DNA from: Acetobacteraceae bacterium
GTDB lineage: Bacteria > Pseudomonadota > Alphaproteobacteria > Acetobacterales > Acetobacteraceae
Length of the DNA: 64,000 bases
Assembly (NCBI GenBank): GCA_947455205.1
Contig: CANGNF010000014.1
Location: 1 to 64,000, forward strand
Direction: 5' to 3'
This document shows, piece after piece, positions 27,518 to 35,091 of the stretch; the stretch's first letter is position 1; each line of letters opens with the position of its first letter. The notes beneath the pieces were generated by a model. It was not told the DNA's origin. It made no database searches and worked only from the letters and a program-made list of their open reading frames with translations. The translations under genes and the position numbers were made by a program.

Positions 27518-28717
27518 ATGCGCCTGATCCTGTCCGTCCTCGCGCTGCTGGCCGCCGCGCCCGCCGCCCGCGCGCAACTGCCGGAGGTGGTGCGCGTGGG
27601 CGTGCTGACCGACATGTCCGGCCCCTTCGCCGACCAGGTCGGCCAGGGCAGCGTCGTCGCGGCGCAGATGGCGGCCGAGGACTTCAACGCCACCAACCCC
27701 GGCTTCCGCGTGCAGATCGTCTTCGCCGACCACCAGAACAAGCCGGATGTCGGCAGCGGCATCGCCCGCCGCTGGGTGGACACCGAAGGCGTCCACGCCA
27801 TTGTGGACCTGCCCAATTCCGGCGTCGGCCTGGCGGTGATCCAGGTGATGAAGGAGCGCAACCTGACCGCGCTGGCTTCCTCCACCGCCAGCAGCGCCGT
27901 GACCGGCGCCGCCTGCGCGCCGACCACGGTGCAGTGGACCAGCGACACCTGGGCCCAGGGCAACGCGGTGGCCCGCGCCGTGATGCAGCAGGGCGGCAAC
28001 GCCTGGTACTACCTGACCGTGGACTACGCGCTGGGCCATGCGCTGGAAGCCGATACCTCCGCCGCCGTGATGCGCCTGGGCGGCCGCAATGTCGGCAGCG
28101 CCCGGCACCCGCTGAACACCGGCGACATGTCATCCCTGCTGGTGCGGGCGCAGTCCTCCGGCGCCAACGTCATCGCCCTGGCCAATACCGGCACGGATGC
28201 GATCAACGCCATCAAGCAGGCCAGCGAGTTCGGCCTGCTGCGTGGCGGCCGCATGCGCATCGCCGCCACCTTCCTGCAGATCTCGGATGTCCACGCGCTG
28301 GGCCTGCCGGTGGCGCAGGGCCTGCTGCTGGCCGAGCCGTTCTACTGGGACCTGAACGAGACCACCCGCGCCTGGTCCGCCCGCTGGGGCGCCCGCATGA
28401 ATGACCGCCGCCCCACCTTCAACCAGGCCGGCGTGTACTCCGCCACCATGGCCTGGCTGGCCGCGGTGAAGGCCGCCGGCACGGTGCAGGGGGAACGCGT
28501 GGTGGCGCAGATGCGCCAGGGCGTGACCCATGACCCGCTGTTCGGCGATGTCACGGTGCGCCCGGACGGCCGCGCGGTGCACGAGATGCACGTCTTCCGG
28601 GTGAAGACCCCGGCCGAGAGCCGCGGCCCCTACGACTACTACCAGCGCATCGCCACCATCCCGCCGGCCGACGCCTTCCGCCCGCTGACGGAAGGCGGCT
28701 GCCCGCTGGTGCGGTAG
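27518..28717 (+). CDS. Liv-type ABC transporter substrate-binding protein
   Basis: A 399-aa periplasmic receptor with a signal peptide (MRLILSVLALLAAAPAARAQ) and the type-I binding fold: VRVGVLTDMSGPFADQVGQG and FRVQIVFADHQNKPDVG. AAGGAG lies 8 bases before the ATG, 13 bp after the ligase gene. Related receptors serve amides, urea, branched-chain amino acids and aromatic acids. No permease or ATPase is adjacent, so it must use components encoded elsewhere or the cluster is incomplete. Confidence 0.9.
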   Translation: MRLILSVLALLAAAPAARAQLPEVVRVGVLTDMSGPFADQVGQGSVVAAQMAAEDFNATNPGFRVQIVFADHQNKPDVGSGIARRWVDTEGVHAIVDLPNSGVGLAVIQVMKERNLTALASSTASSAVTGAACAPTTVQWTSDTWAQGNAVARAVMQQGGNAWYYLTVDYALGHALEADTSAAVMRLGGRNVGSARHPLNTGDMSSLLVRAQSSGANVIALANTGTDAINAIKQASEFGLLRGGRMRIAATFLQISDVHALGLPVAQGLLLAEPFYWDLNETTRAWSARWGARMNDRRPTFNQAGVYSATMAWLAAVKAAGTVQGERVVAQMRQGVTHDPLFGDVTVRPDGRAVHEMHVFRVKTPAESRGPYDYYQRIATIPPADAFRPLTEGGCPLVR

Positions 28718-28724
28718 CGCAGGA

Positions 28725-28746
28725 CGGGGCGCCGCGTGGCGCCCCG
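28725..28746 (+). terminator. Hairpin after the Liv-type receptor gene
   Basis: CGGGGCGCC and GGCGCCCCG pair around GCGT, 8 bp after the stop. The 15-base word GGGGCGCCGCGTGGC recurs about 40 bp downstream without its partner strand. Confidence 0.6.
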
Positions 28747-28832
28747 AACGGGAAGGGGCAAGCGGGGGCGCCGCGTGGCAACCCGCACGGAAGCGGCGGC
28801 CCCCCCCTGCGGCGGCGGCCACATCACCGCAA

Positions 28833-28853
28833 CCACCGGGCTTGTCCCGGTGG
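28833..28853. terminator. Second hairpin in the gap before the GST gene
   Basis: CCACCGGG and CCCGGTGG pair around CTTGT. It lies between convergent genes together with the hairpins at 28725 and 28908. Confidence 0.45.
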
Positions 28854-28907
28854 TCCAGGGCGCGCCGTGCAGCACCAACCCAGAACCGCCACCGCAGCCC
28901 TGCGGCC

Positions 28908-28933
28908 GGATGCGCGGAACCGTCCGCGCATCC
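28908..28933 (-). terminator. 11-bp hairpin after the GST gene
   Basis: GGATGCGCGGA and TCCGCGCATCC pair perfectly around ACCG, about 30 bp past the stop of the minus-strand GST gene. The rest of 28747-28963 shows nothing else identifiable. Confidence 0.5.
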
Positions 28934-28963
28934 ATGCTGGACCGGCCGCGCCGCGGCCCGCCG

Positions 28964-29698
28964 CTACAGCAGCCCGCCGGCCGGCGCCGGGCGGGCGCGC
29001 TGGTTGTACATGATGGCCGCGCGCCGATCCCGTTCCTCCGGGCTCAGCTTGGTCACGTCCTCCGACAGCTCCGCCCCCACCGCCAGGCCGCGCTGCACCG
29101 CCGGCCGCGCCGCCAACTCCTGGTGCCAGCGCTTGAAGTAGGGAAACTCCTCGATGTCCTGGCCCTGCAGCTTCCAGTTGATGGTCCAGGGGAAGCAGCA
29201 CATGTCGGCCACGGTGTACTCGTCCCCGGCCAGATAGCGGCGGTCGTGCAGCCGGTTGTTCAGCACGCCGTACAGCCGGTTGGCTTCATCCGTGAAGCGG
29301 CGGACGGCGTAGCTCTGGTCCCCCTTGGTGTCGCCCAGGCGGCGGAAGTGACCGCACTCGCCCAGCTTCGGCCCCTGGTTGGCCATCTGCCAGATCAGCC
29401 ATTGCTGCACCTCGGCCTTCTTCCGCGCCGCCTGCGGCAGGAAGCGGCCGAGCTTGCTGGCCACGTACAGCATGATCGCGCCGCTCTCGAACACGCTGAG
29501 CGGCGGGCCGCCATCGGCCGGCGCGTGGTCCACCAGCACGGGCATGCGGTGGTTCGGGTTCAGCGCCAGGAATTCTGGCGTGAACTGGTCGCCGCGGCCG
29601 ATGTTGACCGGCACCACCCGGTACGGCACCCCCAGCTCCTCCAGCAATATCGTGACCTTCTTGCCGTTCGGCGTCGGCCAGTAGTGCAGGTCGAACAT
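28964..29698 (-). CDS. Glutathione S-transferase, YfcG/Nu-class-like
   Basis: The 244-aa protein opens with MFDLHYWPTPNGKKVTILLE, a thioredoxin-like GST N-domain whose TPNG(K)K segment matches the disulfide-reductase YfcG group, followed by FESGAIMLYVASKLG (Glu-Ser of the glutathione site) and a helical C-domain with YTVADMCCFPW. GGAGG lies 8 bases before ATG 29698. A second GST gene lies upstream on the same strand, about 100 bp away. Confidence 0.9.
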   Translation of the reverse strand: MFDLHYWPTPNGKKVTILLEELGVPYRVVPVNIGRGDQFTPEFLALNPNHRMPVLVDHAPADGGPPLSVFESGAIMLYVASKLGRFLPQAARKKAEVQQWLIWQMANQGPKLGECGHFRRLGDTKGDQSYAVRRFTDEANRLYGVLNNRLHDRRYLAGDEYTVADMCCFPWTINWKLQGQDIEEFPYFKRWHQELAARPAVQRGLAVGAELSEDVTKLSPEERDRRAAIMYNQRARPAPAGGLL

Positions 29699-29799
29699 GG
29701 GCGGTGCCTCCATTGGTTGTGCCGGCGCGGGCGTCGAGGCCCGGCGCTGGCGGAAGGCTGGCGCGCCGCGGCGGCCGGCGTCAACCAGGCCCGCGCCAC

Positions 29800-30411
29800 C
29801 TACCCCCGGGGCGGCGGCGCGCTGGCGACCATGGCGGGGTGCGCCAGCAGCCGCTTCACGTAGGCCGCCACCTTCGGCGACGCGGCAATGGCGTCCGCGC
29901 CTTCCTGCTGCATCCTGATGTAGTTGAGGATCGGCACCAGGTCGGCATCGACCGCCGAGAAGCCCATCGGCAGCGCGAAGTCGCCGGCCAGCGCCTCCTC
30001 CAGCCAGGCCACCTGGGCCTGCAGCGCCTTCACCGCCGGCGCCACCGTGCCGCGTTCCGCCTTGGCGAAGACCAGCGGCACGATGAACTGGCGCATCATC
30101 ACCAGGTCGATGGTGGTGTTGATCAGGCTCAGCCATTCCTCGGCCTTGGCCATGGCCACCGGCTCCTGCGGCAGCAGCTTCGGCCCCGGGAAGACGGCGT
30201 CGATGTAGCCGATGATCGCCCGCGTCTCGAACAGCCGCACCGCGCCGTGGCGCATGACGGGAATCTTGCCGAAGGGGTGGATCGCCAGCACCTCCGCGCT
30301 GTGCGGGCGCGCCGGGTTCAGCGTGTACTCCACGCCCTTGAAGGCGCAGCACGCCCGCACCGCCCAGACGAAGTTGCTGAACGGCACACCGATGATTTCC
30401 AGCTCGGCCAT
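29800..30411 (-). CDS. Glutathione S-transferase family protein, second copy type
   Basis: The 203-aa protein has the GST N-domain (IIGVPFSNFVWAVRACCAFK, then HPFGKIPVMRHGAVRLFETR with the cis-Pro and the E-T-R glutathione-binding turn) and an all-alpha C-domain. Only weakly similar to the neighbouring GST, so not a recent duplication. ATG 30411 has GGAGG upstream; the 33 preceding residues in the ORF track are low-complexity. Substrate unknown. Confidence 0.88.
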   Translation of the reverse strand: MAELEIIGVPFSNFVWAVRACCAFKGVEYTLNPARPHSAEVLAIHPFGKIPVMRHGAVRLFETRAIIGYIDAVFPGPKLLPQEPVAMAKAEEWLSLINTTIDLVMMRQFIVPLVFAKAERGTVAPAVKALQAQVAWLEEALAGDFALPMGFSAVDADLVPILNYIRMQQEGADAIAASPKVAAYVKRLLAHPAMVASAPPPRG

Positions 30412-30508
30412 CCGGCCCTCCCTTGCTTGGTCCGGGCAGGCTAGCACGCGTTTTGTTGCATCGGCAGCAGGCTGGCGCGGCGGCGCCGGCCGGGGCAGGC
30501 TGGGCGGC

Positions 30509-31237
30509 ATGTGTGGACGCTACTTCCAGTACCGGGCGCCGGCCGCCATTGCCGCTTACTTCCAGGCCGGCAACCCGCTGGCCAATACGCCGCCCAGCTT
30601 CAACCGCGCGCCGACGCAGGACGGCCTGGTGCTGCGCCGCCACCCCGAGACCGGCGCCCGCCACCTGGACCCGCTGCGCTGGGGCCTGGTGCCGCGCTGG
30701 AGCAAGGACGCATCCGGCGGCGCCCGCATGATCAACGCCCGCAGCGAAGGCATCACCGAACGCCCCGCCTTCCGCGAGGCGATCTGGAAGCGCCGCTGCA
30801 TCGCCACCGCCGACGGCTTCTATGAGTGGCAGGTCAACGGCAAGGCCAAGCAGCCCTTCGCGGTGGCCATGGCCAGTGGCGAGCCGATGCCCCTGGCGGG
30901 GTTGTGGGAAGGCTGGCGCGGGCCGGACGGCGCCGTGCTGCGGACCTTCACCATCATCACCACGGTGGCGACGCCGAGGCTGGCCCCGCTGCATGAGCGC
31001 ATGCCGGTGATTTTGCCGAAGGAGGCCTGGAGCATCTGGCTGGCCGAGGAACCGGCCGAGCCGGAGGCGGTGCTGGCGCTGCTGCGGCCGTTCGATGGGG
31101 CCGCGCTGCGGGTGTGGCCGGTCTCGCCCCGTGTGGGCAAGGTGGCGGAAAATGATGCGGGGTTGCTGGAGCGGGACCCGCTGGCGGTGGTTCCAGCCGA
31201 TCTGGACGATGGGGCGGTGCAGGTCCCCGCCGGCTGA
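30509..31237 (+). CDS. SRAP-domain protein (HMCES/YedK-like abasic-site binder)
   Basis: The 242-aa protein starts MCGRYFQY, so Cys2 is exposed after Met removal; it forms the covalent thiazolidine link to abasic sites in single-stranded DNA. Other conserved parts are MINARSEGITERPAFREAIW, DGFYEW with the catalytic Glu, and LHERMPVIL with the His. Length is normal. It lies next to minus-strand dksA, 25 bp apart and convergent. No other repair gene is nearby. Confidence 0.92.
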   Translation: MCGRYFQYRAPAAIAAYFQAGNPLANTPPSFNRAPTQDGLVLRRHPETGARHLDPLRWGLVPRWSKDASGGARMINARSEGITERPAFREAIWKRRCIATADGFYEWQVNGKAKQPFAVAMASGEPMPLAGLWEGWRGPDGAVLRTFTIITTVATPRLAPLHERMPVILPKEAWSIWLAEEPAEPEAVLALLRPFDGAALRVWPVSPRVGKVAENDAGLLERDPLAVVPADLDDGAVQVPAG

Positions 31238-31262
31238 GCGGGGCGCCCCTGGACGGGACGGG

Positions 31263-31682
31263 TCAGTCGTCCCGATGCACCCGCTCCATCTTCTCGTGGC
31301 GCTCCTGCGCCTCGATGCTCATGGTCGCGATCGGCCGCGCTTCCAGCCGGCGCAGGCCAATCGGCTCGCCCGTCTCCTGGCAATAGCCGTAGCTGCCATC
31401 GCCCACGCGCTCCAGCGCCTGGTCGATCTTGCCGATCAGCTTGCGGGCGCGGTCGCGGGTGCGGAGTTCCAGGGCGCGGTCGGTTTCCACGCTGGCGCGG
31501 TCGGTCAGGTCGCTTTCGGCGATGCCGCCGGCGGTGGAGAGGCTGGCCAGGGTATCCCCGGCTTCCCGCACCAGTTCCTGGCGCCACTTCAGCAGCTTCT
31601 GGCGGAAGTATTCCAGCTGCTGGGGGTTCATGAACTCCTCGGTGTCCGAGGGGCGGTAATCCGGCGGCAAGGTGCTCAGCAT
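31263..31682 (-). CDS. dksA: RNA polymerase-binding transcription factor DksA, zinc-finger cysteines mostly lost
   Basis: A 139-aa protein with the coiled-coil region (LEYFRQKLLKWRQELVREAG, DLTDRASVETDRALEL with the tip acidic residues) and a C-terminal DksA/TraR finger. In the finger only one of four cysteines remains (YGYCQETGEPIGLRRLEARP, then IATMSIEAQERHE), as in other alphaproteobacterial and Pseudomonas DksA2-type proteins that work without zinc. It modulates rRNA and other promoters with ppGpp. ATG 31682 has a GGGG site 9 bases upstream. Confidence 0.92.
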   Translation of the reverse strand: MLSTLPPDYRPSDTEEFMNPQQLEYFRQKLLKWRQELVREAGDTLASLSTAGGIAESDLTDRASVETDRALELRTRDRARKLIGKIDQALERVGDGSYGYCQETGEPIGLRRLEARPIATMSIEAQERHEKMERVHRDD

Positions 31683-31828
31683 GATGGACGACCCCTTGAA
31701 CAGCGGGGCGGCTCCCGAACAAGCCGTCTCCCGAAGCGGGCGGACCATTAACACAAGCGGTGCATCCGCCAATAGGGGGGATGCCTCCAATTCACGGTTG
31801 CGGGGCGGTTTCACGCCATTGCCATGAC

Positions 31829-32233
31829 TCAGCCGCCACGCCGCGCCGCCTCCACCGCGGCGCGCAAGGCGATGGCCTGCACCACGTCCCGCAGCGCCGG
31901 GTCGGCACCCGCCTCGCCCTCCGCCAGCGCCGCCAGCCGGCGCAGGCGCGCGGGGTCGGCCGCGCCGCCCAACATCTCCCGCTGCAGGCCGTCCAGCTCC
32001 TCCAGCAGGGAATCGGCGCGGCGGCGGGCCGCCTGGTCGCGCTCGGCGTCGCCCTGGCCGGATTGCAGCGCCAGCAGGCCGAGCCCCGGTGCCGCCACCG
32101 CCGCAGCCTGGCGCGCTTCCGCCGCACCGGATGAAGCCTCGGTGCCGCCCAGGCTGAAGCCGCCCTTGCCGGGGCGCACCTTGGCCGCCGGCGCCGCCGT
32201 GCCCGGCCCGCCTACCCTGCCGATGCCCTGCAT
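31829..32233 (-). CDS. fliX: Flagellar assembly regulator FliX
   Basis: The 134-aa protein has a flexible Gly/Ala-rich N-terminus (MQGIGRVGGPGTAAPAAKVR) and the helical FliX core, ending DPALRDVVQAIALRAAVEAA. In Caulobacter FliX links completion of early flagellar structures to the sigma-54 activator FlbD. It is divergent from flgI, the same arrangement as in Caulobacter. ATG 32233 is chosen because the 53 residues upstream in the frame run over the promoter region. Confidence 0.85.
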   Translation of the reverse strand: MQGIGRVGGPGTAAPAAKVRPGKGGFSLGGTEASSGAAEARQAAAVAAPGLGLLALQSGQGDAERDQAARRRADSLLEELDGLQREMLGGAADPARLRRLAALAEGEAGADPALRDVVQAIALRAAVEAARRGG

Positions 32234-32341
32234 GACCTTCGCCCTTTTCTGTCGAAGCCGGTTTGTGCCCAGACCCGGCACCATCCGCCGCCACCCGGCA
32301 AAGCCTGCCGCCCGAAACACCCCTTCCGGCCTGGAAAACCC

Positions 32342-32356
32342 TGGCACGGGCCTTGC
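32342..32356 (+). promoter_or_regulatory. Sigma-54 (RpoN) promoter of flgI
   Basis: TGGCACG-GGCC-TTGC matches the -24/-12 consensus base for base, with GG and GC elements 12 bases apart. It lies 42 bases before the flgI start codon, leaving a short leader, and sigma-54 control of flgI is expected in FliX/FlbD organisms. No activator site was identified with confidence in the 32240-32341 stretch. Confidence 0.8.
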
Positions 32357-32397
32357 CCTTGCCCTGTGCCAACCAGGATGGATTGGAGGCACACAAC

Positions 32398-33519
32398 GTG
32401 GCGCGCATAGATTGCTTCAGGGCTAAGATGGCCCTCGCCATGTTGGTGCTTGCCCTGGCACCGGCCTTGGCCTGGGCCCAGCCGGTGCGGATCAAGGACA
32501 TCGCCGACTTCGAGGGCGTGCGCGACAACCAGCTTGTCGGGTACGGCCTGGTGGTCGGCCTGGCCGGCACCGGCGACAAGCTGCGGACCAGCGTCTTCAC
32601 CCGGCAGACCCTGATCGGCATGCTGGAGCGGCTGGGCGTCAACACCCGCGACAACGCGGCGCAGCTGGATACCCGCAACGTGGCCGCCGTGATGGTGACC
32701 GCCAACCTGCCCGCCTTTTCCCATAACGGCAGCCGGGTGGACGTGGCGGTCTCGGCGCTCGGCGACGCCACCAACCTGCAGGGCGGCACCCTGTTGGTGA
32801 CGCCGCTGCTGGGCGCCGATGGCGAGGTGTACGCCGTGGCCCAGGGCGCCGTTGCCACCGGCGCCATTGCGGCGCGCGGCGCCGGCGCCAGCGTGCAGCG
32901 CGGCGTGCCCACCGCGGCGCGCATCGCCAACGGCGCGGTGGTGGAGCGCGACCTGCCCTTCTCCCTGGCCGGGCGGACCACTTTGCGGATTTCCCTGCGC
33001 AACCCGGACCTGACCACGGCGCGCCGCATGGCCAACGCGATCAACACCGCGGTCCGCGCCGACGTGGCCCGGGCGACCGACCCGCGCACCGTTTCCCTGA
33101 ACCTGGTCGGGCGGGACCCCGTCGGCTTCCTGACCGATATCGAACAGCTGCGGGTGCAGCCGGACATGGCGGCGCGAGTCGTCATCGAGGAAGCGTCCGG
33201 CACCATCGTGATGGGCGCGGATGTGCGGGTTTCCACCGTGGCCATCGCCCAGGGCAACCTGACGATCCGGGTGACCGAGACGCCGCAGGTTTCCCAGCCC
33301 GGGCCGCTTTCCAACGGGCAGACCACGACCGTGGCGCGGACCAACATTCAGATCGACGACCAGAACGAGCGCCGCATGGGCGTGCTGCAGCCGGGCGTTT
33401 CCCTGCAGGAGCTGGTGCGCGGGCTGAACGCCCTGGGGGTGGGGCCGCGCGACCTGATCTCGATACTGCAGACCATAAAGGCAGCCGGCGCGCTGCAAGC
33501 CGACCTGGAGCTGCGCTGA
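32398..33519 (+). CDS. flgI: Flagellar P-ring protein FlgI
   Basis: The 373-aa precursor has a signal peptide (ALAMLVLALAPALAWA) and the conserved FlgI start VRIKDIADFEGVRDNQLVGY, plus VGLAGTGDKL and NMEI-like C-terminal VSLQELVRGLNALGVGPRDL. It forms the periplasmic P ring around the flagellar rod. GTG 32398 is chosen as GGAGG lies 8 bases upstream. It is first in an operon with cheL and flbY, overlapping the next gene by ATGA. Confidence 0.95.
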   Translation: MARIDCFRAKMALAMLVLALAPALAWAQPVRIKDIADFEGVRDNQLVGYGLVVGLAGTGDKLRTSVFTRQTLIGMLERLGVNTRDNAAQLDTRNVAAVMVTANLPAFSHNGSRVDVAVSALGDATNLQGGTLLVTPLLGADGEVYAVAQGAVATGAIAARGAGASVQRGVPTAARIANGAVVERDLPFSLAGRTTLRISLRNPDLTTARRMANAINTAVRADVARATDPRTVSLNLVGRDPVGFLTDIEQLRVQPDMAARVVIEEASGTIVMGADVRVSTVAIAQGNLTIRVTETPQVSQPGPLSNGQTTTVARTNIQIDDQNERRMGVLQPGVSLQELVRGLNALGVGPRDLISILQTIKAAGALQADLELR

Positions 33520-33818
33520 TGACCCCCGTTGCGATCCTGCCCGCCCACGACCCTCTGCTGGCCCGCGCCACGCCGAAGATGCGCCAGGCGGCCCAGGCCT
33601 TCGAGGCGCAGGCGCTGGCGCAGCTACTGGGGCCGATCTTCGCCACCGTGGACACCAGCAAGACCGTCATGGGTGGCGGCTCTGGCGAGAGCACCTGGCA
33701 GCCGATGCTGGTGGACGCCATGGCCAAACGAATTGCCGGGGCCGGTGGCCTCGGCCTGGCGCAGCCGGTGCTGCGCGAAATGATCCGCATGCAAGCCAAC
33801 AGGGACACACAGCCATGA
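33519..33818 (+). CDS. Rod-binding protein CheL / FlgJ N-terminal domain protein
   Basis: The 99-aa protein corresponds to the rod-binding half of FlgJ without the muramidase domain: KMRQAAQAFEAQALAQLLGP, GGSGESTWQPMLVDAMAKRI and GLGLAQPVLREMIRM. This single-domain form (CheL) is standard in alphaproteobacteria and follows flgI there. It caps or scaffolds rod assembly; peptidoglycan cutting is done by another enzyme. Starts inside the flgI stop codon. Confidence 0.9.
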   Translation: MTPVAILPAHDPLLARATPKMRQAAQAFEAQALAQLLGPIFATVDTSKTVMGGGSGESTWQPMLVDAMAKRIAGAGGLGLAQPVLREMIRMQANRDTQP

Positions 33819-34219
33819 TGATGGACAGCCTGATCGCCGCCGGCCTGCGCCTGGCCGAAGCGCTGCGCGCCGAGAACGAAGCCCTGGCCACGCTGGACCT
33901 GGGCCGCGCCGCCAGCCTGGCGGACCACAAGATAAAGGCGAGCGACGCCTTCGCCGCCGCCTTTGCCGCCGCGGTGAAGCTGGGGGTGAAGGCCGAAGGC
34001 CCGACCCGCAAGACCACCGCCGAGCTGACCACCCGGCTGGAGAGCCTGGGCGCCGAGAACCGGCGGCTGCTGGAACGCGCCATCGGCATTCAGAGCCGGG
34101 TGATCGAGACGATCGCCGGCGCCGCCATTCCCCGCAGCGTGCCCGGCGGCTACGGCGCGTACGGGCAGCGCACCGTGCCGAAGCAGGCGCCGGCGCTGGC
34201 CTTGGCGCGTCGCGCCTGA
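33815..34219 (+). CDS. FlbY-like flagellar protein (FlgN-type helical protein)
   Basis: The 134-aa protein is mainly helical (LIAAGLRLAEALRAENEALA; TTRLESLGAENRRLLERAIG) with a Pro/Gly-rich tail. Its place after flgI-cheL and its FlgN-like length fit FlbY of Caulobacter, possibly a chaperone or secretion helper. The start overlaps the cheL stop (ATGATG). Assignment rests mostly on context. Confidence 0.75.
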   Translation: MMMDSLIAAGLRLAEALRAENEALATLDLGRAASLADHKIKASDAFAAAFAAAVKLGVKAEGPTRKTTAELTTRLESLGAENRRLLERAIGIQSRVIETIAGAAIPRSVPGGYGAYGQRTVPKQAPALALARRA

Positions 34220-34269
34220 GGCGCGCGGGTGTTGCTGGCCTAGGGCGCGCGGGACGTGGTTGCGTAGGG

Positions 34270-34316
34270 GAGGCCAGGGGCGCTGCCCCTGGACCCCGCC
34301 CGACGCGGGGCGTCGG
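34270..34316. repeat. GC-rich hairpins between flbY and the IS5-type gene
   Basis: GCCAGGGGC-GCT-GCCCCTGG and CCCCGC-CCGAC-GCGGGG are two adjacent stem-loops in the 34220-34328 gap. They could end transcription of both converging genes or be a dispersed repeat. Confidence 0.45.
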
Positions 34317-34328
34317 GGCCCCATGGGT

Positions 34329-34943
34329 TCAGGGTGGGGCCAGGTGTTTGGGGATGCTGACGCGGCCGCCGATGAAGCGGTGCATCCATTTCAGCTCCCG
34401 CAGGGTGGTGCGGAGGCGCCTCTTCGGCTCCTCCAGCGCCCGGATGAACAGGTGGCGCATGACGGGAAGCCACTTTTTGGACAAATCCGGCTTGGGCAGC
34501 AGCCACCACGGGCCCGGCAGGGCGGAAAGCTGTCCTAGCCTCTGGGCCAGGACCAGGCCGGGCAGCTTGAGGATGCGGAGCGCGCGGCGGTAGCAGCGGC
34601 ACACCCAGTGGTGCATGCGGCGGAGCATCAGCGGGCAGTCGGGGTGGGCCATGGCCTGAAGCAGGCGGGTCCAGACCCCGGCATGCGCCCAGCGGCGGAA
34701 CTGGCGGGAGGCGGTGTCGGCCGGCCCCATTTCCGGCGGGAGGTTGCGCCAGGGGCCGTTGTGGCAGGCTACCCAGAAGATGGCGTCCAGCCGGGCGCGC
34801 AAATCGAAGATCGGGCGGCCCGGGCCGCGCTGGCCGGGTCGGGCTTCGAAGAAGGGGCGGAGGACGGCGAACTCGCTGGGGGTGAGGTGGTCCCAGGGGC
34901 GGGTGGTGGCGTAGTGGGAGGGGTAGCCGGGGCGGGAGAGCAT
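34329..34943 (-). CDS. IS5-type transposase relative with only the N-terminal (DUF4096) domain
   Basis: The 204-aa frame begins with the DUF4096 signature WDHLTPSEFAVLRPFFEARP, then RLDAIFWVACHNGPWRNLPP and RQFRRWAHAGVWTRLLQAM, normal for IS5/IS1182-type transposases. The DDE domain that should follow is replaced by a basic unrelated tail (RCYRRALRILKLPGLVLAQR). No inverted repeats or duplications are seen nearby. It could be a remnant or a domesticated DNA-binding protein. No ribosome-binding site is evident. Confidence 0.65.
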   Translation of the reverse strand: MLSRPGYPSHYATTRPWDHLTPSEFAVLRPFFEARPGQRGPGRPIFDLRARLDAIFWVACHNGPWRNLPPEMGPADTASRQFRRWAHAGVWTRLLQAMAHPDCPLMLRRMHHWVCRCYRRALRILKLPGLVLAQRLGQLSALPGPWWLLPKPDLSKKWLPVMRHLFIRALEEPKRRLRTTLRELKWMHRFIGGRVSIPKHLAPP

Positions 34944-34984
34944 GGGTGGGGCGCCTGGGGGATGGGGGGCGCGCAGGGTGGTAG

Positions 34985-35034
34985 GAATTTATGCCGATGT
35001 CGAGGCGCTTATGGGATTGATCTGTCATAAATTC
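34985..35034. repeat. Inverted repeat GAATTTATG / CATAAATTC at the edge of the low-GC island
   Basis: GAATTTATG at 34985-34993 and its exact complement CATAAATTC at 35026-35034 are 32 bases apart, right where composition drops from GC-rich to mixed. It lies 58 bp before the nucleotidase start, so it is either an operator/promoter region or an element end. Confidence 0.55.
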
Positions 35035-35091
35035 AGTAGACAGGAGTTTAAACGACTCCGTATCATTCTGGCCATCAAACCCGGAGATTTT

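Noticed and set aside
34240-35028. 262-aa Pro/Arg/His-rich minus-strand ORF
   Set aside because: Another frame on the same strand (34329-34943) encodes a clear DUF4096 domain; this one is low-complexity.
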